Positions 25,048 to 34,028 of a DNA stretch of 64,000 bases are shown piece after piece. The notes beneath the pieces are model-generated. The model worked only from the letters and a program-made list of their open reading frames with translations. It ran no database searches and had not been told where the DNA came from. This DNA is from Armatimonadota bacterium (lineage in GTDB: Bacteria > Armatimonadota > Fimbriimonadia > Fimbriimonadales > Fimbriimonadaceae): positions 978,759 to 1,042,758 of the forward strand of contig JAFDWU010000001.1 in the NCBI GenBank assembly GCA_018268315.1, given 5' to 3'. The translations under genes were made by a program, and so were the position numbers. Each line of letters begins with the position of its first letter. Positions within the stretch are counted from its first letter, which is position 1.

Positions 25048-25406
25048 GGCGCCACCTCCCAGACTACTACCGCCGTTACCAAGCTCAGCAGCACGAGTGC
25101 GATCCCGCCGAGCGGCAGAACCGACCCACTCATGGGTCCAATCAGTTCGACTAATGGTTTGATAGGCGCATATGGAATTACAGAGATCAGGATGGCTGTC
25201 AACACCCCATCCAAAGCGATGATCGAGCCAAGAAACCAACGATGGATGGCTCGCCGACTCTTTAATGCGATGAAGACATGAACAGGAAGCAGGACGGCGG
25301 TCATGAAGAACGCTGTTTTAGTCCCGCACGACTCCCTACAATCCATGGTAATTGTCGCGAACCCTTGGATTGCAATTGAAACGATCACTAATAACGCTCG
25401 GTACAT
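25044..25406 (-). CDS. Small membrane protein, four hydrophobic segments
   Basis: 120 residues with four predicted transmembrane helices: ALLVIVSIAIQGFATITM, TAFFMTAVLLPVHVFIAL, FLGSIIALDGVLTAILISVIPY and LGGIALVLLSLVTAVVVW. Short charged loops (KSRRAIHR) follow the positive-inside rule. No family recognised. It is coupled to the 174-residue gene and follows the ABC fusion gene by 54 bases on the same strand. Its short length and lack of an EAA loop mean it is not the missing second ABC permease. Confidence 0.6.
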   Translation of the reverse strand: MYRALLVIVSIAIQGFATITMDCRESCGTKTAFFMTAVLLPVHVFIALKSRRAIHRWFLGSIIALDGVLTAILISVIPYAPIKPLVELIGPMSGSVLPLGGIALVLLSLVTAVVVWEVAP

Positions 25407-25460
25407 CGATCCGTTCCCAGCTTCAAGACGCTCCCCTTTTGCGCGAGGTTCTCATCTTAC

Positions 25461-27923
25461 TCACCCCGCCGCGCGGAAGCGCAGCTTCAGCAGGTTCTGA
25501 ACCTGCATCGCGGTGAAGCCGAGGAGGATTGCCCCCAGCACCCATGCCGCCGCCGTGGCGTAACCGAACCGCAGGAACAAGAACGCGTTGCTCCAGATCT
25601 CCAGCCCGATAGTGCGGGTGGCGTTGAGCGGCCCACCGTTCGTCAGCATCAGCACGCTCTCCATCGACTTGAATCCGCCTACAAACACCCCCAGCAGGTT
25701 GATAAGAATCAGGGGCCGCAGCCCCGGCAAGGTGAAGAACCGAATCTTCTGCCGCCAGGAGGCGCCATCGAGGTCGGCGGCCTCGTAGCGCTCTTCCGGG
25801 ATCGTCTTCAGCGCCGCCAGATACAGAATCGAGCCCGGTCCCGCTCCTGCCCAAATTCCCGGCAGCACCACCGCCAGGCGAGCTAGGTTCGGTTCACCCA
25901 GCCAGTTGTGGGCAAGATCAAACCCTGGCAGATGCAGCAGCCCCAGCACGGGGTTAACCAGCTTAATGAGAGGAAGCAAGATCAGGTTCAAAATGCCATC
26001 CGGCGACTTGTCATAGAACTGCTTGAACATCAGCGCGATCACAGCGGGGCTCGTCATCGCGGGCAGATAGAAAACCACGCGGTACAGCGCGTTGAATTTC
26101 GGGATCTCGTTCAGCGCCAGCGCCAGGAAAATGGGGAGGAAGAAGCCGATGAGCAGCGTCAAGGCCACGTAGATGCAGCTGTTCAGAACCGACTGATAGA
26201 ACACGGGCTGGGTGAACACCGCGATGAAGTTATCCAACCCCACAAAATGAGGCGGGCGCATGATGCGGTAATCCTGAAACGCAATCACCAGCCCCCGCAT
26301 CAGCGGGTAGTAGGCCCAAAGCAAGATACTGAGCGCAGCTGGGCCGACGCAGAAGGTGAGGAACAATTTCGCCTTCTTTCGATCAGTCCCCGCCGGAAGG
26401 CGCTCATCGATAATCGCCACGCTCGAAGCGGCTTTGCGCAGGGTGGCGACAACTCCCGCCAGCGTCAGCAGCCCCACGATGGCGAAAACGAACCCCGCCG
26501 TGCGCCTCCTCGCTTGGACGACTGCTGGTGGCTCGTAATCCAACAGGCTCTTGTCCATGTCCTTCGCCACGCCCTGCAGAATCGAAAGCGCGGGCGTATT
26601 CGGCTCCAGAACCGCGCGGTCCAGGGCCTGATCGGCTATTACGTACACCTGCTGGCAGTTGCGGCCGTAGGGCTCGGGATGGCCGGTTTTGAAAACCTCC
26701 TTGTTCGCCTCCACGAAGCCGGGATCGACATACGCAAGCTGATCCTTGTAGCCAAACTTCTCTAGCCACTGGGGATTCACGAGCGGCCCGAGCCCAAGCT
26801 CCACGAACCTCTGGGTGCTGACCCTGGCAGCGGCTTCGCCGCTGAAGAACTTGATGAACCGCCAGCAGGCATCAAGCCGCTTGGGGTCCTTGATCGAGGC
26901 ATTGATCGCCCACATACCGGCGTTGATCTCGTTACGCCTGCCCGCGGGGCCTGCCGGAAGCTGGGCCACGCCCAGCAGGGCGGGGTTCAGGTCGGCCATA
27001 TTCAGCACCACGTCGTTGGTATAGCCCAGCCACATGGAGATTTTGCCGTCAGCGATATCCTGCCCAAAGGTGCTGGAAATCGAAGCGGCGGGACCGTACG
27101 TCTTCCCATCCGCCTGCCACTTCTCGGCAACGAGGCGGCGGTAGAAATCAAGCGCGGTCGCCGCTTGCGGTGATGCAATTGCGCTCTTCCAAGCCCCGTT
27201 TTCAGCAGGCTCCACAATCTCGCCACCCGCCTGCCACACGAAATTCACCCAATGGTACGCCCGCGAGCCTTGCCCCGCGCTGAATCCAAAGCCGGTCCTG
27301 CCTGGCGCGGCTTGCGTGAGTTTGCGGGCATCGGCGAGAAACTCATCCCATGTTTGCGGAGGCTTGGAGGGATCAAGGCCAGCTTCCTGGAAGTGGTCCT
27401 TGCGGTAGTACAGCGCCATCGCCACTTGGAACCAGGGAATCGCGTAGATGTGGTCGTCGTAGCTTCGGATCACCTTCATGACCTCGGGATTCGCCCGTTC
27501 GATGGCGGAGGGATCGGCGGTTACAAGATCGTCGAGCGGGCGGCAAAAGCCTTGCTCGATGTAGTTGTAGTACTGCCGGAAGCTGATGTAGAAGACATCG
27601 GGCGCGTTGTCTCCCGCCATTGAAAGCAGAAACCCGTTCTCCTGGAGGTCACCGGGAAGATCAAGCCCGCCCGCGTTCACGACCTGGACATCGGGATTGA
27701 GCCGATGGAACTCCTCAAACACCGCCCGACGGGCGCGCGAGCGGGGATCAGAGGCTTCCTTGGGCGGGATTCCCTGCCATGCTCCCGCCATCATGCGAAT
27801 TTGCACCTGCCCGCAGAGCGTGGTTACTACGGCAAGAAGGAGAAGTATGGCTAGGCAGCGCGCGCTCTTGATGGTGCTATTTTGCCCGACCTTCTTCCGC
27901 AAGAGGGCAAGAAAAAGGACCAA
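25461..27923 (-). CDS. Fused ABC solute-binding protein and permease (sugar type)
   Basis: 820 residues joining two proteins that are normally separate. Residues about 20-40 form a signal or anchor helix; 41-460 are a family 1 extracellular solute-binding protein (FEEFHRLNPDVQVVNAGG, DNAPDVFYISFRQYYNYIEQGFCRPLDDLV, GKISMWLGYTNDV). A helix at about 478-500 returns the chain to the membrane, and 520-818 are a MalF/UgpA-type permease with the EAA loop EERYEAADLDGASWRQKI...LPGLRP near 706-725. The binding protein would thus be tethered to the pore. The second permease and the ATPase are not adjacent. TTG 27923 is the first possible start; TTG 27902 is an alternative. The substrate is probably a sugar or oligosaccharide. 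Confidence 0.88.
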   Translation of the reverse strand: MVLFLALLRKKVGQNSTIKSARCLAILLLLAVVTTLCGQVQIRMMAGAWQGIPPKEASDPRSRARRAVFEEFHRLNPDVQVVNAGGLDLPGDLQENGFLLSMAGDNAPDVFYISFRQYYNYIEQGFCRPLDDLVTADPSAIERANPEVMKVIRSYDDHIYAIPWFQVAMALYYRKDHFQEAGLDPSKPPQTWDEFLADARKLTQAAPGRTGFGFSAGQGSRAYHWVNFVWQAGGEIVEPAENGAWKSAIASPQAATALDFYRRLVAEKWQADGKTYGPAASISSTFGQDIADGKISMWLGYTNDVVLNMADLNPALLGVAQLPAGPAGRRNEINAGMWAINASIKDPKRLDACWRFIKFFSGEAAARVSTQRFVELGLGPLVNPQWLEKFGYKDQLAYVDPGFVEANKEVFKTGHPEPYGRNCQQVYVIADQALDRAVLEPNTPALSILQGVAKDMDKSLLDYEPPAVVQARRRTAGFVFAIVGLLTLAGVVATLRKAASSVAIIDERLPAGTDRKKAKLFLTFCVGPAALSILLWAYYPLMRGLVIAFQDYRIMRPPHFVGLDNFIAVFTQPVFYQSVLNSCIYVALTLLIGFFLPIFLALALNEIPKFNALYRVVFYLPAMTSPAVIALMFKQFYDKSPDGILNLILLPLIKLVNPVLGLLHLPGFDLAHNWLGEPNLARLAVVLPGIWAGAGPGSILYLAALKTIPEERYEAADLDGASWRQKIRFFTLPGLRPLILINLLGVFVGGFKSMESVLMLTNGGPLNATRTIGLEIWSNAFLFLRFGYATAAAWVLGAILLGFTAMQVQNLLKLRFRAAG

Positions 27924-27940
27924 TGCGTTTGAAGCATTGG
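27920..27940. promoter_or_regulatory. Inverted repeat over the start of the ABC fusion gene
   Basis: CCAATGC (27920-27926) and GCATTGG (27934-27940), perfect 7-base arms with a 7-base spacer, covering the TTG start region of the transporter gene. It could be an operator for a sugar-responsive repressor or a hairpin that hides the start. No regulator gene is beside it. Confidence 0.4.
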
Positions 27941-28084
27941 GGCCAACCGGATTTGATGTATCTTTGGTTTGTTGTTACTTGCTGCGTTGTCGCCGCACGA
28001 TGAGAGCCTTAACAGTGTCGGCGCCCGTATATTTGCTAGACCATCCGCCTACACCACGCCTTTGGCAAAAGCGCCATCGTGACC

Positions 28085-28105
28085 AGTAGAAAATAGTAGT
28101 AGAAT
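28085..28105 (+). promoter_or_regulatory. recA upstream AGTAGA repeats and -10-like TAGAAT
   Basis: AGTAGA at 28085-28090, AGTAGT at 28095-28100 and AGTAGA at 28098-28103, ending in TAGAAT (28100-28105), which could be the -10 box. A purine-rich GAGGGA (28115-28120) before the ATG is the ribosome site. Similar AGTAGA repeats occur before the radical SAM gene and once before the ImuB-like gene. Confidence 0.45.
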
Positions 28106-28123
28106 GTCTGCATAGAGGGAAAC

Positions 28124-29183
<1,060 letters not shown>

Positions 29184-29194
<11 letters not shown>

Positions 29195-29609
29195 CGCCTA
29201 CTCTGCCGCAATCGACTTGCTGGGTAAGCGCGCCATGTTTTCTGGCGCGCTTATCGGTCGTTTGGAAGGCATGAACTTTGCACCTGCAGACATTGCGCAG
29301 GCGCTTGAGCGATTGAAGGCAAGAGGTTTGTTGTCGGACGAAGCGCTTGCAGCCAGCCTTGCTGAAAGGGAGCAAAGCAAGAAACATGCTTCCCGGCAGA
29401 GGATCAGCGAAAAGCTTGAGTCGATGGGTGCGCCAAGCGAAGTGATCGAAACGGTCCTTGCGGCTTTACCGGAAGATTCGGTGACCGCTGAAGCTGCGCT
29501 CGCGTCTAAACGGCTTGTTTCGACCGCCGCCGCCGGACGATACCTTGCGCGGCTCGGATTCGAAGACACCGTAATTGAGTCAGCTTTGGAAGGTGCATTT
29601 CAACATTGA
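29184..29609 (+). CDS. recX: Regulatory protein RecX
   Basis: Modulator that binds and limits RecA filaments. The 141-residue helical-repeat protein follows the RecX pattern: [50 protein letters not shown] and a second repeat [27 protein letters not shown] 29184 (inside the recA stop region) is the best start because it gives the conserved first repeat at once and creates an 11-base overlap; the frame further upstream is the shifted reading of recA. Third member of the operon follows with a four-base overlap. Confidence 0.9.
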
Positions 29610-30400
29610 GCGAGACATATAACATCGTCTTTTGCGGAGACGTGGTGGGCAAACCCGGCCGCGAAGCGCTCAAGGCAGGCGTCCCAACCCTTAAAACGAG
29701 ATTTGACCCTCTCTTCTTGGTGGTCAACGGGGAGAACGCCGCTGCCGGTGTAGGAATAACCCCCGCCATCGCCGACGAATTCTATAGTTGGGGGGTCGAC
29801 GCCATCACCCTTGGCAATCACGCATTCAACAAGCGCGAAATTGGTCCTTACTTGGATGGCGAAAAGCCGATTGTAAGACCCTCGAACATGCCGCCGAATA
29901 CGCCTGGCCGCGGGGTGATCACCGTCACGAAAGAAGGCATCCAGCTTGCGCTGACGAATCTGTGCGGTCGAGTCTTCCTTGACGGCTACGACGACCCGTT
30001 TCGAGAATTCGATCGACTCGTAAGACTGTTAGAGACTCCCCACGTCCTCGTTGACTTCCATGCGGAAGCAACGAGCGAGAAGGTTGCCTTCGGTTATCAC
30101 GCCGAGGGGAGAGCCACCTGCGTTCTTGGAACCCACACCCACGTTCAAACGGCCGATGAACGGGTTCTAGAAGGCGGCACCGCCGTCATAACCGACGTGG
30201 GCATGACGGGCCCTTCTGGAAGCGTGATCGGCATGGACCGTGAGATCATTCTCAAGAGATTCCTTACCACGCTCCCCCAAAAATTTGAGGTTGGAACCGG
30301 GCGTGGTGTAATCTGCGGCGTGTGCGTGGGCGTCAATAGATTATCTGGCCGCGCAATCAGTATCGAGCGGTTCCAATTGATGCCGGAGGAAATGAATTAA
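29606..30400 (+). CDS. YmdB-family metallophosphoesterase
   Basis: Dinuclear-metal phosphodiesterase of the TIGR00282/YmdB family (2',3'-cyclic nucleotide phosphodiesterase in Bacillus). Ligands seen in order: Asp in CGDVVGKPGR, Glu in VVNGENAA, Asn/His in LGNHAFNKREI, His in DFHAEATSEK, and the pair in GTHTHVQTAD. Family members usually read GNHIWD at the third motif; here it is GNHAFN. 264 residues, normal. TTG start overlapping the recX stop indicates coupling to recA-recX. Its relation to recombination is unexplained but recA/recX-ymdB order is seen in other bacteria. Confidence 0.9.
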   Translation: MSETYNIVFCGDVVGKPGREALKAGVPTLKTRFDPLFLVVNGENAAAGVGITPAIADEFYSWGVDAITLGNHAFNKREIGPYLDGEKPIVRPSNMPPNTPGRGVITVTKEGIQLALTNLCGRVFLDGYDDPFREFDRLVRLLETPHVLVDFHAEATSEKVAFGYHAEGRATCVLGTHTHVQTADERVLEGGTAVITDVGMTGPSGSVIGMDREIILKRFLTTLPQKFEVGTGRGVICGVCVGVNRLSGRAISIERFQLMPEEMN

Positions 30401-31408
30401 ATGAAGACTAGGTTTTGGATCTTCGCAGCGCTGTTCAGCGCAAGCGCCCTGTTTGCACAAGACGTCAGCTTGTTCAATCCCATACGACCAGCCAAAGACC
30501 AAGGGCTGACTCTGAAGGCATGGGGCAGTGGCACCTGCGTCGAAACCGATGAAGCGGCCTTCAAAGGCACACGCAGCATCCGCATCGCCACCCGAAACTT
30601 CTTCCAGGGCGGCATCATGAATTTTGAAAGGCCGGTGGATGTGTCGCGCGAATACCAGGACCCCGCCCTCCTTTTTCAAATTTCGTTCACCAGCCCGCCG
30701 AAGACTGGCGCCTTCTTGTTCAGCAACGATTTATTCGCAGACTCCTCCGACTTCAATACCAGCTTCCTCGGGTTTGGCCCCGCAATCTCGGTCGGCCAAG
30801 GCAGAAGCCGCCGGGGCGGCGGCGATGCTGAAGGATCTGCTCCCGCCAATGCCGCTGAGTCGTCGACCTCGAAGATAACCGTTCCCGGCTTGGTCCTGCC
30901 TTCTTTTGATCGAATGCGGGTTCTTATTGCAACCACAGACAATTTGCGGTCGGAAATATATCTCGAAGCAAATACAAGCTTTGTTCTGGACCATGGCTGG
31001 CGTCAGCTTGCTTTCCCTTTAAGCGCGGTGAAGGGCTTCGACCGTACCAACAAAATCATTAAGTCGATCTCGATTTCAGCCGATCAGGCAACCTCAATCT
31101 ATGTCGGCGACATGAAGTTCGTGAAGGACGTGACTCCCATTCAGGGTGATATCGCGGATAAGGGGCCGATCAACGTTGGCCTTGGCGGTGAAGTGGACTT
31201 CAAGACCTATGGTTACGCTGGTTCTACAATTTTGCGATACGAATGGTGCTTCGATAGCGATAAAGGCTTTGAGCCGGATGCGGAAGGCGGAGAAGTTAGG
31301 CACCGCTTCTGGCGGCCAGGCGATTACACCGTGGCCTGCCGGATTTCGGATCGGTATGGACTAAAGAAACCCCTTACGGTCTCGGTTAAGGTCAAAGTTA
31401 ATCCGTAA
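30401..31408 (+). CDS. Secreted protein with jelly-roll-like and PKD-like domains
   Basis: 335 residues with a signal peptide (MKTRFWIFAALFSASALFAQD). The middle (about 35-245) reads like a carbohydrate-binding beta-sandwich: AWGSGTCVETDEAAFKGTRSIRIATRNFFQGGIMNFERPVDVS is typical of CBM-like strands, and a Gly/Ser-rich linker interrupts it. The last 85 residues (KGPINVGLGGEVDFKTYGYAG...YEWCFDSDKGFE...HRFWRPGDYTVACRISDRYGL) form a PKD-type domain with the usual W-D-G and PGDYTV pattern. It may bind cell-surface or environmental glycans. It starts right after the ymdB-type stop, so is probably co-transcribed. Confidence 0.7.
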   Translation: MKTRFWIFAALFSASALFAQDVSLFNPIRPAKDQGLTLKAWGSGTCVETDEAAFKGTRSIRIATRNFFQGGIMNFERPVDVSREYQDPALLFQISFTSPPKTGAFLFSNDLFADSSDFNTSFLGFGPAISVGQGRSRRGGGDAEGSAPANAAESSTSKITVPGLVLPSFDRMRVLIATTDNLRSEIYLEANTSFVLDHGWRQLAFPLSAVKGFDRTNKIIKSISISADQATSIYVGDMKFVKDVTPIQGDIADKGPINVGLGGEVDFKTYGYAGSTILRYEWCFDSDKGFEPDAEGGEVRHRFWRPGDYTVACRISDRYGLKKPLTVSVKVKVNP

Positions 31409-31434
31409 CCGCTAAACGTTCGGACCGATACGAG

Positions 31435-31454
31435 TGTCATTGATTTCAATGACA
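31435..31454. repeat. Palindrome after the PKD-domain gene
   Basis: TGTCATTGA and TCAATGACA separated by TT, followed on the + strand by TTGTCACTTTTTG. An AT-rich hairpin; it could be a weak terminator for the recA operon or a protein-binding site. The tail is only partly T-rich. Confidence 0.45.
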
Positions 31455-31552
31455 TTGTCACTTTTTGAATGTGCTACTAAGCTATTTTGTACGTTCCATT
31501 TTGGACGACTTAAATTTCGCTTAACAAATTCGTCTACAATACGTCTATAAGT

Positions 31553-31576
31553 CCATGACAGGAACTCCTGTCATGG
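31553..31576 (+). promoter_or_regulatory. 5'-leader hairpin of the NarL-type regulator gene
   Basis: CCATGACAGG and CCTGTCATGG, perfect 10-base arms with an AACT loop, 20 bases before the ATG at 31597. A GGAGAA ribosome site lies between. The hairpin may tune translation or be an operator; upstream TACAAT/TATAAG sequences could be -10 boxes. Confidence 0.5.
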
Positions 31577-31596
31577 GTTAGGAGAATAAGGCAATC

Positions 31597-32205
31597 ATGA
31601 TGAAAGTAGCCCTGTGTATGAAGGAGAACCTTTTTCGGGAAGCGATGGAGAAGTTGCTTTCCTCAGAAGGTAGTTACGATGTTGTAGCGTCTGCAGGCAA
31701 GGTTTCCACCTGTGTTTCTGCTTCCCGTGTGCACGATGCCCGTGCGATCGTGGTGGTTTGGGATGGCCTAGATGCCGAAGATCTTGAATTCCTAAAGAAC
31801 ATCAAAGAGCAGACAAGCGCCCTGCTTCTTGTCATCGCCGACACGGCGGAAGAAGTAACAAAGGCAGGCGTCTCAGCCGAACGATTTGTGCCCAAGCACG
31901 GTACCCACCAGCGACTTTATCGCCAGTTGAATGAACTCGCAACGAAGGAAATGAGGCCGAAAGCAGTTGTACGCGAGCGCGTGTCGCGATATGGCACCGC
32001 AGCCAGCCTAACCCCGCGTGAACATGAGATTGCCCTCAAAGTTGCCGAGGGCCTGTCAAATCGAGACATCGCTTACGATTTAGACCTCGCCGAGCAGACC
32101 GTTAAGAACCTCGTCAGCGTCATTATGCGTAAGATGGGTTGCACGAACCGAGTTCAGGTTGCGCTGAAGCTATCAAAACCGAAAGGTGATTACGCGAATC
32201 AATGA
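31597..32205 (+). CDS. NarL/LuxR-type transcription regulator with degenerate receiver
   Basis: 202 residues. The C-terminal LuxR helix-turn-helix is clear: LTPREHEIALKVAEGLSNRDIAYDLDLAEQTVKNLVSVIMRKMGCTNRVQVAL (about 138-192). The N-terminal part has the receiver fold but the acid pocket near residue 8 reads LCMKENLF instead of two Asp residues, while an Asp at about 52 (VVWDGLDAE) might stand for the phosphorylation site. It could therefore work without phosphorylation. Its stop overlaps cdsA (ATGA). No sensor kinase is near. Target genes are unknown. Confidence 0.85.
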   Translation: MMKVALCMKENLFREAMEKLLSSEGSYDVVASAGKVSTCVSASRVHDARAIVVVWDGLDAEDLEFLKNIKEQTSALLLVIADTAEEVTKAGVSAERFVPKHGTHQRLYRQLNELATKEMRPKAVVRERVSRYGTAASLTPREHEIALKVAEGLSNRDIAYDLDLAEQTVKNLVSVIMRKMGCTNRVQVALKLSKPKGDYANQ

Positions 32206-32954
32206 AGTCTCGGGTCATAACCGCTGTCCTGCTACTGGTCGCGGTTATGGCCCTACTTCTCCTTCCGCGCCCTGAGCCCGCCGGCATTGCGATTGCCGCA
32301 CTTGGCTGCATTTCGCTCGCAGAGCTTGCAGGCATACTCAATGCATCCAAGATCTTGGCCGCCTTTGGCGGCCTTATGCTTTTGGCCCTCGTTGCATGGC
32401 CAATTCCTTGGTTGCTGCTCGCCCTGCTGCCACCCCTCTTGTACGGGTTGTTAAAGCAGGATGGGAATCTGCGGTTTGGGCTTCTCCAGGTTTGGATCTG
32501 TCTCCCTCTGGCGCTTCTGTATCGTTCTCACTGCCTTGCGTTCGAGCCTGTTGTTACGCTTGCTCGGCCGATATTAGGCATGCTCATCCCGGTTTGGGCG
32601 GGCGATACCGCTGCTATATTTGTGGGCAAGGCGTTTGGCAAGCATCTTCTGGCGCCAAAGATATCTCCCAAGAAGACGGTGGAGGGCGCAATCGGCAGCG
32701 CCATTGCCTCAATAGCCGTTGCCTTCGCGCTTGCCCCGGTATTGCACTACTTGTCAACGCTTGCCGCCATCTACGGGCTATCGGCCGCAATTCTTGGCCA
32801 GTTGGGCGATCTTTTTGAAAGCGCATTGAAGCGCAAGGCAGAGGTCAAAGACAGCGGCTCGATTCTGCCCGGCCATGGCGGAGTGCTCGATCGTATCGAT
32901 GGCCTCCTATTCGCGATCGTCCCCAGCACCCTGGCCTACCTGTATCTCAGGTGA
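32202..32954 (+). CDS. cdsA: Phosphatidate cytidylyltransferase CdsA
   Basis: Makes CDP-diacylglycerol from phosphatidic acid and CTP for phospholipid synthesis; inner membrane. About seven hydrophobic segments and the family signature KRKAEVKDSGSILPGHGGVLDRIDGLL near the C-terminus, plus GDTAAIFVGKAFGKH and SPKKTVEGAIGS. 250 residues, slightly short but complete. The four-base overlap with the regulator gene is an odd pairing: phospholipid synthesis is usually beside uppS or dxr, which are not here. Confidence 0.95.
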   Translation: MKSRVITAVLLLVAVMALLLLPRPEPAGIAIAALGCISLAELAGILNASKILAAFGGLMLLALVAWPIPWLLLALLPPLLYGLLKQDGNLRFGLLQVWICLPLALLYRSHCLAFEPVVTLARPILGMLIPVWAGDTAAIFVGKAFGKHLLAPKISPKKTVEGAIGSAIASIAVAFALAPVLHYLSTLAAIYGLSAAILGQLGDLFESALKRKAEVKDSGSILPGHGGVLDRIDGLLFAIVPSTLAYLYLR

Positions 32955-32970
32955 TGGGTAACCTGACACG

Positions 32971-33978
32971 ATGAGCGCGGCGATCGAGGCCCATAACCTT
33001 GAAAAGACCTATGTGACCACCAAGCGTGGCGCAGGGCTTGGTGGCGCTGTAAAAAGCATATTCAAGCCAGACCGCATCCAGGTAAAGGCCGTTCAAGGCG
33101 TCAGCTTCTCTATCGAGCCTGGCGAACTCGTTGGATTCCTCGGCCCGAATGGAGCGGGAAAGACCACCACCCTTAAGATGCTCAGCGGCATCCTCATCCC
33201 AAGCGGCGGCGAAGCAAGGGTGCTTGGGTACAAGCCGTTCGACCGCAACTACGACATGCTTAAGCGTATCTCGCTGGTCATGGGCAATAAGCAGCAGCTT
33301 TGGTGGGATTTGCCCGCGCGCGACAGCTACGCAGTGCTCAAAGAACTTTATGAGATCCCGCAGGCGCTGTACAAGCAGCGGCTGGACGAGCTTCTTGAAA
33401 TCCTGGAGCTGAAGGACAAGGTTGATATCCAGGTCCGCCGCCTCAGCCTTGGCGAGCGAATGAAGTGCGAGTTGGTGGCCGCCTTGCTCCACCGCCCGGA
33501 AGTGCTGTTCTTAGATGAGCCGACGCTTGGCCTGGACGTTGTCAGCCAGAAACGCATCCGTGAATTCTTGAGAGGCATCCACCAGGAGGAGGGCACCACG
33601 ATGATCCTCACCAGCCACTACATGCAGGACGTATCGGAGCTGTGTGATCGGGTGATCATCATCGACAAGGGCATCGTCGTCTTCGACGGCGACCTGAGCG
33701 TGCTTGCCTCTCGCTTTGGCGACTCTCGCCTCATTAAGCTCCAGTTCTGCGAAGAGATCGATGAGGCGGATCTGCTCAGAATTGCCCCCAGCGCGAAACT
33801 GGATGGGGTTTGCGCCTCTCTTGAGGTGTCCCAAGAAGAGACCGCAACCCTCGCCGCCGCGCTTCTCTCTCAGCTGCCGGTGGCCGACATTTCCATTGAG
33901 GAGCCGGACCTCGAAGAGGTCATCCGTCGCCTCTTCACCGGCCATGTTCCACGTGAAACAACCGGCCTGAACTCCTAG
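32971..33978 (+). CDS. ABC-2-type exporter ATP-binding protein
   Basis: 335 residues. Walker A GPNGAGKTTTLKML (about 56-69), signature LSLGERMKCELVAAL (about 156-170), Walker B EVLFLDEPTLGLDV, and switch His in LTSHYMQD. The N-terminal 40 residues include TTKRGAGLGGAVKSIFKPDR before the domain, and a C-terminal extension (ADISIEEPDLEEVIRRLFTG) is that of the ABC-2 export class. Such ATPases usually sit beside two membrane permeases; here the next gene is valS, so the permeases are elsewhere. Substrate unknown. It follows cdsA after 16 bases. Confidence 0.88.
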   Translation: MSAAIEAHNLEKTYVTTKRGAGLGGAVKSIFKPDRIQVKAVQGVSFSIEPGELVGFLGPNGAGKTTTLKMLSGILIPSGGEARVLGYKPFDRNYDMLKRISLVMGNKQQLWWDLPARDSYAVLKELYEIPQALYKQRLDELLEILELKDKVDIQVRRLSLGERMKCELVAALLHRPEVLFLDEPTLGLDVVSQKRIREFLRGIHQEEGTTMILTSHYMQDVSELCDRVIIIDKGIVVFDGDLSVLASRFGDSRLIKLQFCEEIDEADLLRIAPSAKLDGVCASLEVSQEETATLAAALLSQLPVADISIEEPDLEEVIRRLFTGHVPRETTGLNS

Positions 33979-33997
33979 CCCCAGGTACAATGCCCTT

Positions 33998-34018
33998 GCC
34001 TTTCATGACAGGAAAGGC
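33998..34018 (+). promoter_or_regulatory. Hairpin in the valS leader
   Basis: GCCTTTC and GAAAGGC, perfect 7-base arms with the loop ATGACAG, 10 bases before the ATG of valS. The GGGGG ribosome site follows it. No T-box sequence is recognisable; it may be a terminator-like element without a T-run, or a translation control hairpin. Confidence 0.4.
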
Positions 34019-34028
34019 GGGGGATTGA

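Noticed and set aside
28085..28110. Classical LexA boxes (E. coli CTG-N10-CAG or Bacillus GAAC-N4-GTTC) at recA
   Set aside because: Neither sequence occurs before recA, imuB or the radical SAM gene; only the AGTAGA repeats are shared.
33998..34018. T-box leader of valS
   Set aside because: No specifier loop, T-box sequence or terminator/antiterminator pair; just one short hairpin.
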